A stretch of DNA of 51,544 bases from Nostocaceae cyanobacterium (lineage in GTDB: Bacteria; Cyanobacteriota; Cyanobacteriia; Cyanobacteriales; Nostocaceae). The stretch spans positions 1 through 51,544 of the forward strand of contig JASJCY010000008.1 of assembly GCA_030065825.1 (NCBI GenBank), written 5' to 3'. The position numbers and the translations under genes were made by a program. Below are positions 37,387-46,124 of this stretch, one piece after another (position 1 is the first letter of the stretch; the number at the start of each line of letters is the position of its first letter). The notes under the pieces were generated by a model. That model was not told where the DNA came from. It ran no database searches and worked only from the letters and a program-made list of their open reading frames with translations.

Positions 37387-37411
37387 TAGGGGCGGGATAA
37401 CCCCGCCCCTA
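37387..37411. other. GC-rich palindrome upstream of coaBC
   Basis: TAGGGGCGGG and CCCGCCCCTA form a near-perfect stem with a short loop. It is one of the dispersed TAGGGGC palindromes (also 2122 and 10178) and lies between the DUF2555 and coaBC genes, so it could end the upstream transcript. Confidence 0.5.
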
Positions 37412-37514
37412 GGAATGATATAATCAACAACCGAGGAACTTACGATTGGGATATTTTTTGATTTGCAACTCCCCTAGCCAGTCAACCCAAACTAAAATCT
37501 AAAATCCAAAATTC

Positions 37515-37727
37515 CTAAGCTTCATCGTAGGGTTCCAAATCTAAGAGATAGATATACGGTTCCACCAACTCTGGACGTTGAAAAGCGATCGCACGTAGTA
37601 AATGCCAATCGTTCAAACCTTCAAAAGCATTGCTATAATCATCCTGTTCCAGACGGGTTGCTAATTTTTCCACATCTTGAACGGTCATTGTAGCAATATC
37701 GTTACGAGAAATGCTTAGAGTCTTCAT
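37515..37727 (-). CDS. DUF2555-family small protein
   Basis: The 70-residue protein starts MKTLSISRNDIATMTVQDVE and continues with LATRLEQDDYSNAFEGLNDW and LLRAIAFQRPELVEPYIYLL. This matches, from memory, the DUF2555 family widely conserved in cyanobacteria; its function is unknown to me. The ATG at 37727 is chosen because GGGAGGGGCGAG lies just upstream, which is very purine-rich. An in-frame start at 37745 would place that ribosome-binding site inside the gene. It may be co-transcribed with coaBC, 149 bp downstream across a hairpin. Confidence 0.8.
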   Translation of the reverse strand: MKTLSISRNDIATMTVQDVEKLATRLEQDDYSNAFEGLNDWHLLRAIAFQRPELVEPYIYLLDLEPYDEA

Positions 37728-37873
37728 AATGCTCGCCCCTCCCAATTAGCAGCATTTGCATCTAGCATGGGTTTAGTTGCGCTCGACGCAGCCACCCAAT
37801 ATATATTACTCATTCGAGGGCGCTGATTTCGTGAAATTTTTCCGAATTTATACGGAAAAATGTAAAAGTTTGA

Positions 37874-38512
37874 TTATTTGCCCTCAGAAAAAGCATCGAT
37901 GACGAAATCTTGAAACAATTTCAGCATCTGTGGTCTAATTTCATGTCCCATATCAAACTCTTGGTAATGTACCACCACTCCTTGTGATTCTAAAGCTTTT
38001 TTTGCCTTCACTGCTGCTGCTAAAGGCACAACTTCATCTTGTCTGCCATGCATAATTAAAACTGGTGGCATAGAAGAATTTTGGGTTTGTAAATTTGTGC
38101 CAGCACCGGGATGTAGATATCCACTCATGGAGACTAAACCTGCAAGGGGTAATTTGAAGCCTACATCTAAAGTCATAGCACCTCCTTGGGAAAAACCACT
38201 CAAAATGGTACGAGACAGGGGTACACCAGTGGTAGTTTCTAAGGATTGCAACCAATCTAATAGCAGTTGACGACTTTCGGTTAAACCATCATACATATTT
38301 TCTTGTCGTAGGTCATACCATGCCTTTCCTAAGGGAGAATAGGCATAGGGATAGGGGGCATTGGGAAACAGAAATTGATAATCGGGTAAGTTTAAAAATG
38401 GCGATAAAGATGCCACATCTTCGGCATTGGCACCCCAACCGTGTAATGTGACAATTAATCCTTTGGGTGTTTTTCCTGTTCTGGGGGGAACTTGAATAAA
38501 TTCTAAAGACAG
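37874..38512 (-). CDS. Alpha/beta-hydrolase (carboxylesterase/phospholipase type) with apparent CTG start
   Basis: The protein has the YpfH/LysoPLA-type esterase fold: LHGWGANAED (oxyanion region), GFSQGG (nucleophile Ser), IMHGRQDEVVP (Asp) and MGHEI (His). The first in-frame usual start is GTG at 38416, but the frame remains open upstream and encodes the conserved N-terminus (LEFIQVPPRTGKTPKGLIVT, then LHGW) without any ATG. A CTG at 38512 has AGGAG seven bases upstream and gives 212 residues beginning (M)SLEFIQV. So either CTG is used as start, or an original ATG has mutated. The LHGW strand is essential to the fold, so GTG 38416 is unlikely. Confidence 0.75.
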   Translation of the reverse strand: MSLEFIQVPPRTGKTPKGLIVTLHGWGANAEDVASLSPFLNLPDYQFLFPNAPYPYAYSPLGKAWYDLRQENMYDGLTESRQLLLDWLQSLETTTGVPLSRTILSGFSQGGAMTLDVGFKLPLAGLVSMSGYLHPGAGTNLQTQNSSMPPVLIMHGRQDEVVPLAAAVKAKKALESQGVVVHYQEFDMGHEIRPQMLKLFQDFVIDAFSEGK

Positions 38513-38626
38513 AACCTTTCTCCTCTAATTCAATCGGTTACTGCTGCCCACAACCAAGCTACAGTTAAGAAATATTCTAGGTTGGCTTGAGGAACCAAAT
38601 TCAACAAATCTAGAAATGGTGAACTA

Positions 38627-38709
38627 CCCCACCCTAGCAGAGCTAGAGGGTGGGGCTTCTGTACTCATAGGCGAATGCCTAAGATGAGACTTTCGCCCCA
38701 TCTTAGGTC
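38627..38709 (-). other. Orphan IS605-like right-end hairpin pair
   Basis: CCCCACCCT and AGGGTGGGG form a 9-bp stem with an inner AGC/GCT pair at 38627-38655. CCTAAGATG and CATCTTAGG form a second at 38678-38709. In the minus orientation the first reads gaagccccaccct...ggggtagttcacc, very like gagaagccc...gtacgtcacc at the right end of the tnpB element. No tnpB is nearby, so it may be a transposon remnant. Confidence 0.5.
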
Positions 38710-38740
38710 TTACTTCCCCTCCTACAGCAGAAACGGTTAA

Positions 38741-38826
38741 ATAGATAGGGAATAGGGAATAGGGAATGGGGAATGGGGAACAGGGAATAGGGAATAGGGA
38801 ATAGGGAATAGGGAATAGGGAACAGG
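38741..38826. repeat. Heptanucleotide tandem repeat (GGGAATA)
   Basis: About ten copies of GGGAATA with GGGGAAT and GGGAACA variants. It is the inverse complement of the unit at 5525-5602. Confidence 0.9.
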
Positions 38827-38843
38827 GTAAGAGGAAGTAAGTG

Positions 38844-38945
38844 AAGCGGTTTTCACACTGATCAAATACATTTTTGTGGGATGGGCATCCGTTGTTGTCC
38901 TAATTTTACCGATTCACTTTGTATTGCACTCAACCGAAAACCGCT
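38844..38945. repeat. MITE-like element, core II
   Basis: The ends are gaagcggttttcac and caaccgaaaaccgctt, the core ttttgtgggatgggcatc then cctaattttaccgattcact. It matches 29839-29948. The right end touches the last codons of the WD40 gene. Confidence 0.75.
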
Positions 38946-38948
38946 TGA

Positions 38949-39632
38949 TTAGCGATCGCTCTTGTGGTGTGCATTAGGAGAAGTGATATTGTTGCCGTTG
39001 GGGCTAAATGCTACGCTTGTGACTGGAGAACCATGGTGATTGAGGGTTTGAACGACCTGCCCTTGCAAATTCCACAGTTTTACGGTATTGTCCAGACTAA
39101 CAGCAGCAATGGTGTTGCCGTCGGGGCTAAATGCCACGCTTGTCACCACAGAGCCATAGTTTTTGAAGGTTTGAAGGACTTGCCCCTGCAAATTCCACAG
39201 TTTTACGGTATTATCCAAACTAGCAGAAGCAATGGTATTACCGTCAGGGCTAAATGCCACGCTTGTGAGTGGAAAGCCATGGTTATTGAGGGTTAGAACG
39301 ACCTGCCCCTGCAAATTCCACAGTTTGAGGGTGTTGTCCAAATTACCAGAAGCGATGGTGTTGCCATCAAGGCTACCATGCTCCGGCGTCTGTTTAGATG
39401 TTTGGGATTGACTTTCTTTGAATTTTTGTGTTACTTTACCAGTCATCAGTATTCCAACCAGAGCCAGTACTGAATCAGGTATTTTTTGTAACTGGTGGTT
39501 ATTCTCGCTAGAGTGTGGTAACAAACTAGTCACTAACCACACAATTAATATAGTAAAAATCCATGAGAGGAATGCTAAGCGAGTTGAGGACAAGTTTTGG
39601 TTCTCGTCTTTTAAAAATTGTGAAAAATCCAT
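38949..39632 (-). CDS. Short membrane-anchored WD40-repeat protein
   Basis: The first about 70 of 227 residues form a small membrane module (TRLAFLSWIFTILIVWLVTS, then SVLALVGILMTGKVTQKF) that I also know as a free-standing small protein in cyanobacteria. It is fused here to about 3.5 WD40 repeats (SPDGNTIASASLDNTVKLWN). The repeats are nearly identical in DNA, about 123 bp each, so they expanded recently. A closed propeller needs about seven blades, so this is either a truncation, an oligomeric propeller or a gene in flux. The ATG at 39632 lies a few bases after a tight AT-rich leader. Confidence 0.75.
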   Translation of the reverse strand: MDFSQFLKDENQNLSSTRLAFLSWIFTILIVWLVTSLLPHSSENNHQLQKIPDSVLALVGILMTGKVTQKFKESQSQTSKQTPEHGSLDGNTIASGNLDNTLKLWNLQGQVVLTLNNHGFPLTSVAFSPDGNTIASASLDNTVKLWNLQGQVLQTFKNYGSVVTSVAFSPDGNTIAAVSLDNTVKLWNLQGQVVQTLNHHGSPVTSVAFSPNGNNITSPNAHHKSDR

Positions 39633-40039
39633 ACTAGTGTTCTTGGTAATATATATAAATTCGATATACTAGAGCCTGTAATCAATTAAGCTAGATAACA
39701 GTGGCAGCAAGATAAATTGCACCGAGAAAATTTATTTAGATGTCTTGCTTTGTAGAATTCTTTGTCATATTCACCCTGGCTATTATTTGTTAATAAATGT
39801 TCCCAAAATTAACTTATGCACTTTGATGGATTACAGCAATTTTCATCTATTTGAACCACATCCATCGTAGGGGTAAAGCGCATTGCTAAACCCCTACTGC
39901 AGCGTGGTCTATTTACCTGAAAATCGCTGTAAGATAATTCTTGTGGGGGTAGTCATCTTGCCTGTCTGAGAAATACAAGGGACGGGCAAGATGCCCATCC
40001 CACAAAACCATCAAAATTAGACATCTGCTGGAAATTAAA
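39633..40039. other. Repeat-rich intergenic region
   Basis: It contains gtaggggtaaagc...cccctac and gggacgggcaagatgcccat palindromes, mostly REP-like. No ORF or RNA gene was recognised. Confidence 0.5.
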
Positions 40040-40139
40040 TATGCGTCAGCTATAACCCTTGTTCCAGACGCAAAATTACTCTGCGGGATCTTGCTACAGG
40101 TCTGGAACATTCTTTTTCACGCTTGATAAAATACAGATG

Positions 40140-40332
40140 AACCTCACCTCCTTCCCCTCTCCTTATTGATGAACCTCACCCCCTTCCCCTCTCCTTATTG
40201 ATGAACCTCACCCCCTTCCCCTCTCCTTATTGATGAACCTCACCCCCTTCCCCTCTCCTTATTAAGGAGAGGGGTGGCTTTAGCCGGGGTGAGGTTCCCT
40301 CGTGTATTGGACTCAACCCAAAAGCGCGATAT
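40140..40332. repeat. MITE-like core I element with four-fold arm duplication
   Basis: The 32-bp unit gatgaacctcaccccctt followed by cccctctccttatt is repeated four times (first copy cctcacctcc). The single complementary arm ggagaggggtggctttagcc-ggggtgaggtt and the end caacccaaaagcgcgatat follow. It is the third locus where the left arm is amplified. Upstream, 40040-40115 holds the ccttgttccagacg repeat pair. Confidence 0.85.
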
Positions 40333-40477
40333 TTATAAACACCCTCTAAGTAATTAGGTGTAAATAAACACAACTATATCACGAAACGTAAATAACCCTG
40401 AAACCTTTACCAATGAGAAATGACAAATGACGACCCTAAAAGCGTTCGCTTTATTTATACCTACCTACTTAAGTTTT

Positions 40478-41752
40478 TCAGCGGATTTTCTTAAATCGTT
40501 CTTTCGCTTCTTTAAAAGCCTCTTGCATTACAGACTGAATTTTCTGGGGATCTGGTTTTTTACCCCCCATTAAATCACCAAAGTACACACAAGCACCTTC
40601 ACCTAAAGACCAAGTATAAGCTGCTGCCCAAGAAGCCGCAATTACACTGCCCAAACCCGGTATAAATTTGATTAACTCTCGTCCTACAGCCTTGGCGAAA
40701 AAACCACCAGCGATCGCACTTACCACACCTCCAGCCTGGGATGGTGATAATGTCTGCCCGTATAATTTTCCTAATAGCCCCACCATGGATACTTGCAATG
40801 CCGTTAGTACTATCATAGTGGCAAAGGGTAGAGGTACAGCTGCCAGGGTAGCTGCCATAATTGTAAATGCGAGAATATAACGACGTCCCACATCCCGATA
40901 AAGGTTGCCAATTTCCTCGCTGGTTTCTTCATCTAATAATTGATGAATTGCCCTGGCTTCTGCTTCTGGGAGTAAATCTGCTAAAGTATTTCGTAGTGCT
41001 TCTAAGCCGTAAAATACGGGATTGTAGCCGTCTTCTTCTAGGGTAAAATCAATCAGGACAGATTTATCATATAATCCGTCAAAAGCTGACTGAATCGCCG
41101 TATATGCCCGATTTAATTCTGCAAATTCTGGTGGATATGGGGGATGATTATCTGTACCGGGAGAATACACCTCATGCAGACAAGTCACCGCTAACAAACA
41201 GGGAATATCTGGATATTTATCCCGTAATTCCTGGGTAATTTGCCGTAGGGTATCTGTAGCAAAATCATTAATTTTAACTGTCAAAATTAGCACTCTAGCC
41301 CCAGGACTATCTTGTTGCAAATTGCCAGCTAGTTCGCGAATAAGGGCTTGAGTATCTTGATTGACATCACCAAGTCCAACGGTATCCGTAAAAATAAGTA
41401 ATGGTAAATCGCTGGAAGGATAGGCATAACGTTGGGTATTTTGGGTGTGGGGACGAAATCCCTGACCGACAATTTCTGCGGAAACTCCCGTTAATCCCCT
41501 GACAATGGAACTTTTTCCGGCTTGGGGTTTACCAATTAAAAGAGCTTGTGTAGTTGGGAGTTCTGCCCGAATTTCCTCTAAAATTTCTGCTACCTGAGCT
41601 TCACTGACACTAAACCAGCCCACAACCGTTTGTGATAATTGTTCTACGGGTAGGAGTTTTGTCAGTCCTGCAGTTGTCTTATTCCAGATTCTAGCAAGGG
41701 ATTTTGTGGGAGAATCAGTGGGTGGTATATCAGCATTTTGTTGCTCAGTCAT
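40478..41752 (-). CDS. GTPase with C-terminal membrane domain (DUF697-like)
   Basis: The 424-residue protein has a Ras-like GTPase domain. G1 is GKPQAGKS at 74-81 and G3 is DTVG at 123-126. The G4 position reads AVTCLHEV, without the usual NKxD, so guanine specificity is doubtful. The C-terminal third (about 285-400) is hydrophobic with glycine-rich helices (AFTIMAATLAAVPLPFATMI, GGVVSAIAGGFFAKAV), like the DUF697 membrane domain of YcjF-type proteins. It ends in a basic helix (AKERFKKIR). A role in membrane or stress-related trafficking is possible but unproven. The ATG at 41752 gives a charged leader. Confidence 0.85.
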   Translation of the reverse strand: MTEQQNADIPPTDSPTKSLARIWNKTTAGLTKLLPVEQLSQTVVGWFSVSEAQVAEILEEIRAELPTTQALLIGKPQAGKSSIVRGLTGVSAEIVGQGFRPHTQNTQRYAYPSSDLPLLIFTDTVGLGDVNQDTQALIRELAGNLQQDSPGARVLILTVKINDFATDTLRQITQELRDKYPDIPCLLAVTCLHEVYSPGTDNHPPYPPEFAELNRAYTAIQSAFDGLYDKSVLIDFTLEEDGYNPVFYGLEALRNTLADLLPEAEARAIHQLLDEETSEEIGNLYRDVGRRYILAFTIMAATLAAVPLPFATMIVLTALQVSMVGLLGKLYGQTLSPSQAGGVVSAIAGGFFAKAVGRELIKFIPGLGSVIAASWAAAYTWSLGEGACVYFGDLMGGKKPDPQKIQSVMQEAFKEAKERFKKIR

Positions 41753-41902
41753 AGGCGTTAAAGGCTAAATCTGAGGTAATCTTTTAGGACACCTATTTTA
41801 TTCCATGATAAAACGAACAAAGCCTCTATGCCCATTTGACATTCTCTGCTGACCCTACCTAGCACCACCCAATCAGCGCAGGGGTTCCCCAATTGTGCGA
41901 TC

Positions 41903-41990
41903 AGAAACCGGGTTTCTTAGAGACTAAGTACGATCATATTTGATAGTTCACCCAGAGAAACCCGGTTTCTTGGGTCTTAAGGTTTACTTT
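41903..41990. repeat. Paired AGAAACCGGGTTTCT palindromes
   Basis: agaaaccgggtttcttag and gagaaacccggtttcttg flank 45 bp, followed by gtcttaaggtttacttta. A relative is at 50948-51045. The rest of 41753-42160 shows no gene. Confidence 0.75.
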
Positions 41991-42154
41991 ATCAGGACTT
42001 ACGCAACTGGCACATTTACCCTAAAACTGTCACATAGTAGTATTTTGTCTATAATGCCTATAAATCAAGGAACATAGAGTTTTATCTCAAATTTAAGTCT
42101 GTGTGCCAGTTACCATAATTTTGTGACGCTTCCGTAATTCCTATTTATAAAGAA

Positions 42155-42385
42155 CCTCTTAGAGGTTGTTTGGAAAGTCAACAAGTATACCCGGAACCTC
42201 TGGAGGTAAACCTCTCTCCTAGAAGGAGAGAGGCTTTGAAACCCCACTTCCAGCATTAAAAGTTTTTCCGCTTCCCTCTCCTTCTAGGAGAGGGTTAGGG
42301 AGAGGTAGGGAAGGGGGGAAAGGGGGGTTAGGTTTACGCTTGTTTTAATGTTAATAACAATACTTTTCAAACATCCTCTTAGACT
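42155..42385. repeat. Dispersed repeat with cctctctcctagaaggagag core
   Basis: gaacctcttagaggttgttt and the inverse aaacatcctcttagac are the outer ends. Inside are hairpins ctctctcctagaaggagagag and ccctctccttctaggagagg. A relative lies at 46125-46250 (ctaagaggatgttgggaaac, aacctctttcctactaggag). No gene. Confidence 0.7.
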
Positions 42386-42474
42386 CTACAGGAATTTACA
42401 AGAAAAGGTATTGAACAACCATCAATAATTTATGTTAAATTGGGATTTTATTATCAAAACGGAAATATTTTGAG

Positions 42475-43806
42475 ATGCTTTTAGAAGATATTAAAATATC
42501 CGATTTGCCATCAGTTTATTTATTAGAAAAAGATAGTTTGCCTAATTGTGCGGGTATTTACTTTGTATCTAACAGTAAAAACGAAATTATTTATATTGGT
42601 AGAACAATTAATCTTGTTGAAAGATGGAAAAATCACCATCGCTTTCAGCAATTGAAAAGGTTTAATAAGAAAGATAATATTAGTATTAGTTGGATAAGTT
42701 TTAATGATACCAATAATTTGAGCAATGTTGAAAGTGAGTTAATAGATTTATATAAACCACCTTTGAATTGGTCGAAAGTTGTATCACCAATTAGAAAAAT
42801 AACTCCATCGGAAACAGCATTACAACAAAGTCTTCAACAGCTAGCTAAGTTAAATACCATGGTATTTGGATTTAATTCAATAGTTGAGAAACAAATACCA
42901 ACAATATATTTTTTCTATCCTGTATATGGTAAGCGTGGTTTATCAGGAAGTATCAGGAGTGCATTAAAAAATATCAACAAAAAAGCTAGTATGTTAAAGT
43001 GGAAAGAATATAAAACAGAGCCTAAGTCTTTAGGCAAATTCGGTTATTGGGAAACTATTTATAACGGTATTAGGATAGAGTTAACTCCATTCCAGGGTTT
43101 AGTTCATTTTATGGAAGGTTGTGCATATAAATCTGTTGCTGGTGTGGAATTTATGGCTTTTAGTCAAGAACAACTAGAAGTATTTTTAGAAGATGCAACA
43201 GAGGTGGAGAAAAATAGTTTAAATGCATACGTTATAGAAGAAGATCCGATTCCTCTAGAAGTTGTTGATAAATATCAGCCTGATGAAGGGAAAGATATAA
43301 ATAGAAATGTTCCTGAAGTAGAACCATGGGAGGAATTAGAACCAATGGCTGAAGGTGAAGTTAGAAAAATGAATCGTCAGTTTGTATATGTTGACGATGT
43401 TGAAATTGAAGTATGTATTAATGCCAATGGAAAGTATTTTGTTAGGTATAATGTTTATTGGTGCATAGTGTATGGAAACAGAAATATTAATCCGAATAAA
43501 AAACTAACAATAGAAAAAATTGAATATGCAGCAAACAGTCTACCTACCATTAGATGGTGTGGTTATAGGTTTAGATTTGAAACTATTGTATTTGAAGAAG
43601 ATGATATGGAAGTTGAGAGTATATTGCTTCCATTAGCTATGTTTGAAGACTTAATGAAAGATATAAAATTTGGAAATCAAAAGCTGATAGAAGAAATTAA
43701 AAGTGGTGAATACAAGTCGAAACCAGATGACAGTGCATCTATAAAACTATTTGTTTGGTTGCAACGTAATTCCTTACAATCACTCCTACAAACCAAGAAA
43801 CACTAA
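42475..43806 (+). CDS. GIY-YIG nuclease-like protein with a large unassigned C-terminal part
   Basis: Residues 25-100 hold a GIY-YIG domain: GIYF at 27-30, YIG at 40-42, the conserved Arg near 43 and His54, Glu88 in SNVESELID, and Asn98. Key residues look intact. The remaining about 340 residues do not match a family I know. About 140-225 is an alpha/beta stretch (KQIPTIYFFYPVYGKRGLSG). An acidic linker follows at about 260-300 (EVEPWEELEPMAEGEVRKM). The last about 140 residues carry more beta-rich sequence with many aromatics and Glu. The ATG at 42475 starts right at the domain. Codon use is AT-rich. It is a single gene among repeats. Confidence 0.8.
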   Translation: MLLEDIKISDLPSVYLLEKDSLPNCAGIYFVSNSKNEIIYIGRTINLVERWKNHHRFQQLKRFNKKDNISISWISFNDTNNLSNVESELIDLYKPPLNWSKVVSPIRKITPSETALQQSLQQLAKLNTMVFGFNSIVEKQIPTIYFFYPVYGKRGLSGSIRSALKNINKKASMLKWKEYKTEPKSLGKFGYWETIYNGIRIELTPFQGLVHFMEGCAYKSVAGVEFMAFSQEQLEVFLEDATEVEKNSLNAYVIEEDPIPLEVVDKYQPDEGKDINRNVPEVEPWEELEPMAEGEVRKMNRQFVYVDDVEIEVCINANGKYFVRYNVYWCIVYGNRNINPNKKLTIEKIEYAANSLPTIRWCGYRFRFETIVFEEDDMEVESILLPLAMFEDLMKDIKFGNQKLIEEIKSGEYKSKPDDSASIKLFVWLQRNSLQSLLQTKKH

Positions 43807-43814
43807 GAGTGCAA

Positions 43815-43882
43815 AGAAACCGGGTTTCTATGAGTCGGTAACCGATAATCAGAGTATATAAACCAAAAGAAACCCGGTTTCT
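43815..43882. repeat. Paired AGAAACCGGGTTTCT palindromes
   Basis: agaaaccgggtttctatgag and gaaacccggtttctcg lie about 40 bp apart, directly after the GIY-YIG stop codon. Confidence 0.75.
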
Positions 43883-44024
43883 CGACCCTCACGAGAGTTT
43901 TATATTTGTTTTATAAACACCCTCTAAGTAGATTAAAACTGATAACTTACACTATTCTCAATTAACCATCCTTCCCGTCTAGGAATTAATTCCCAGTCTC
44001 AAAGACAAAGTCTGATAAATCTAA

Positions 44025-44137
44025 CAACTTGCACCATTCTCAACAAGTATAGAGAAACGGGGTTTCTAAACCAAAATGTAGGATTTTACAGGTCAATGAT
44101 CTTAAGAAACCCGGTTTCTGAGATTGGTGCAAGTTAT
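44025..44137. repeat. TTGCACC-ended palindromic element
   Basis: The ends are caacttgcacc and ggtgcaagttat. The inner pair is agagaaacggggtttct and aagaaacccggtttct. It belongs with 22697, 26764 and 49921. Sequence from 44138 to the AbgT start shows no gene. Confidence 0.82.
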
Positions 44138-44300
44138 CACATAAATCAGACTTGGTAACAGTTTCAGCGTGTTTAAACCTGCTTAGTTTATAAGAAAAGG
44201 AAATTTATTTTCAAGCAGTTGACAACACTCAATGACATTAGTGCAAGTTGTTAGTTAAAACCTGCTATATTGGATACATTTTCATCAGGGTGAAGCAAGC

Positions 44301-45824
44301 GTGACACAAACAGATGCAAAGAAATCTACTTGGTTAACCAAGTCTCTGGCTTTTATTGAAAGGGTGGGGAATAAACTCCCCGATCCGCTGACATTGTTTT
44401 TCCTATTGTCTTTAGCGGTGATTGTGATTAGTGCGATCGCTGCTGGGTTGAATGTCTCTGTAGTTCATCCCGGAAACGGCAAAACTATCTCTGCTGTATC
44501 TCTACTGACACCAGATAGCATCCGCAAAATCTTTACTGACGCAGTTAAAAACTTTGCCGAATTTCCACCCCTAGCTACGGTGTTGGTTGCGATGTTGGGG
44601 GTTGGTGTTGCTGAATCCACAGGTTTACTCTCAGCTGCATTGCGGGAAATGGTGCTAATTTCTCCAGCAAAATTAATCTGTCCTTTTGTGGTATTAGCTG
44701 GTGTAATTGCTAATCTAGCTGCGGATGCAGGATATGTAGTACTTGTACCTTTGGGAGCGGTCATATTTTTAGCTTTTAACCGTCATCCTTTGGCTGGTTT
44801 AGCAGCAGCATTTGCAGGGGTTTCTGGGGGTTTTAGTGCCAATTTACTCATCAATTCCCTCGACCCTTTACTAGCAGGATTATCTCAAAGTGCGGCACAA
44901 TTAATTAATCCTCAATATGAGGTAAATGCCACCGCTAATTATTATTTTATGGTGGTTTCTACGGTTTTAATTACTTTGATTGGTTGGTTTATTACTGAAA
45001 AAATTATTGAGCCGCGATTAGGAATTTACCAGGGAAATTTAGATTCTCCCATGGAACAATTAACAGCGAAAGAACGTAAAGGTTTACGGTGGGCTGGATA
45101 TTCTTTATTAGCCTTTGCGGGATTAATTTTGGTAATGTTATTACCACCCCAAGGGATTTTACGTCATCCAGAAACATTTACTATCATTCCCTCGCCTTTT
45201 ATTGATGGAATTGTGTTAATAATTGCCCTTATTTTCTTTATTCCTGGAGTTGTTTACGGTAAGGTTGCAGGCACAATTACAAATGATAAAGATGTGGCTA
45301 AAGCTATGGGAGATTCTATGGCTTCCATGGGATATTATATTGCTTTAGCCTTTATGGCTGCACAGTTTATCGCCTATTTTTCTTGGAGTAATTTAGGAGT
45401 AATTATGGCGGTAAATGGTGCGAATTTTATTAAAGCTACAGGGTTTACAGGTTTGCCATTACTATTAACATTTATTGTTGTCAGTGCTTTTATTAATCTA
45501 TTTTTGGGTTCAGCATCGGCGAAATGGGCAATTATGGCTCCTGTTTTTGTGCCCATGTTTATGTTAATTGGTTACTCCCCAGAGTTGGTGCAAACTGCTT
45601 ATAGAATTGGCGATTCAACTACTAATATTATTACGCCATTGATGCCTTATTTCCCTGTAGTGGTAGCCTTTGGGCAAAGGTATGATAAAAATTTGGGCAT
45701 TGGAACTTTAATTTCATTAATGTTGCCTTATTCTGTGGCGTTTTTCTTGGGATGGGCAATTTTATTTACTATTTGGTTTTTCTTGGGTTTACCTTTAGGA
45801 CCTGGTGCATTGATGAGAATTTAG
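44301..45824 (+). CDS. AbgT-family transporter
   Basis: The 507-residue membrane protein matches AbgT (p-aminobenzoyl-glutamate/antimetabolite transporter) family features: RVGNKLPDPLTLFFLLSLAVI, the SLLTPDSIRKIFTDAVKNFA start of the core, ADAGYVVLVPLGAVIFLAF, GGFSANLLINSLDPLLAG, FLGSASAKWAIMAPVF and GDSTTNIITPLMPYF. About a dozen membrane segments are visible. Substrates in the family range from folate breakdown products to sulfonamides; the cyanobacterial one is unknown. The start is a GTG at 44301, with AGGGTGAAG upstream. It is a single gene, followed by a heptamer repeat at 45838. Confidence 0.93.
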   Translation: MTQTDAKKSTWLTKSLAFIERVGNKLPDPLTLFFLLSLAVIVISAIAAGLNVSVVHPGNGKTISAVSLLTPDSIRKIFTDAVKNFAEFPPLATVLVAMLGVGVAESTGLLSAALREMVLISPAKLICPFVVLAGVIANLAADAGYVVLVPLGAVIFLAFNRHPLAGLAAAFAGVSGGFSANLLINSLDPLLAGLSQSAAQLINPQYEVNATANYYFMVVSTVLITLIGWFITEKIIEPRLGIYQGNLDSPMEQLTAKERKGLRWAGYSLLAFAGLILVMLLPPQGILRHPETFTIIPSPFIDGIVLIIALIFFIPGVVYGKVAGTITNDKDVAKAMGDSMASMGYYIALAFMAAQFIAYFSWSNLGVIMAVNGANFIKATGFTGLPLLLTFIVVSAFINLFLGSASAKWAIMAPVFVPMFMLIGYSPELVQTAYRIGDSTTNIITPLMPYFPVVVAFGQRYDKNLGIGTLISLMLPYSVAFFLGWAILFTIWFFLGLPLGPGALMRI

Positions 45825-45837
45825 TCACGAAATACAG

Positions 45838-45885
45838 GGAATAGGGAACTCTTAACAGGGAATAGGGAATAGGGAATAGGGAATA
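45838..45885. repeat. Short GGGAATA-type tandem repeat
   Basis: Five or so GGGAATA/GGGAACT units lie just after the AbgT stop. The rest of 45886-46120 contains a cacctcgtccaaaaggagagg stretch and a ggtgcaagatatgag end piece, without a gene. Confidence 0.75.
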
Positions 45886-46124
45886 ATATTCGTGTGTTTC
45901 TTTCATTTGTAGCGAGGGGGTTTTATTAACGAGAAAAGTTGGATTTTGAGATTAAGATATTTGCACTCTTAGCCAGTTTTTAACGCAGGTGCAAGATATG
46001 AGTTAATTACTTACTTCATAGATACCTCTTTACCTCACCTCGTCCAAAAGGAGAGGGGTCATTTACCTGAAAATCGCTGTCAGGTTCACTTATACCAATC
46101 CGTGTTCTAAAGCGTATACTCTAA

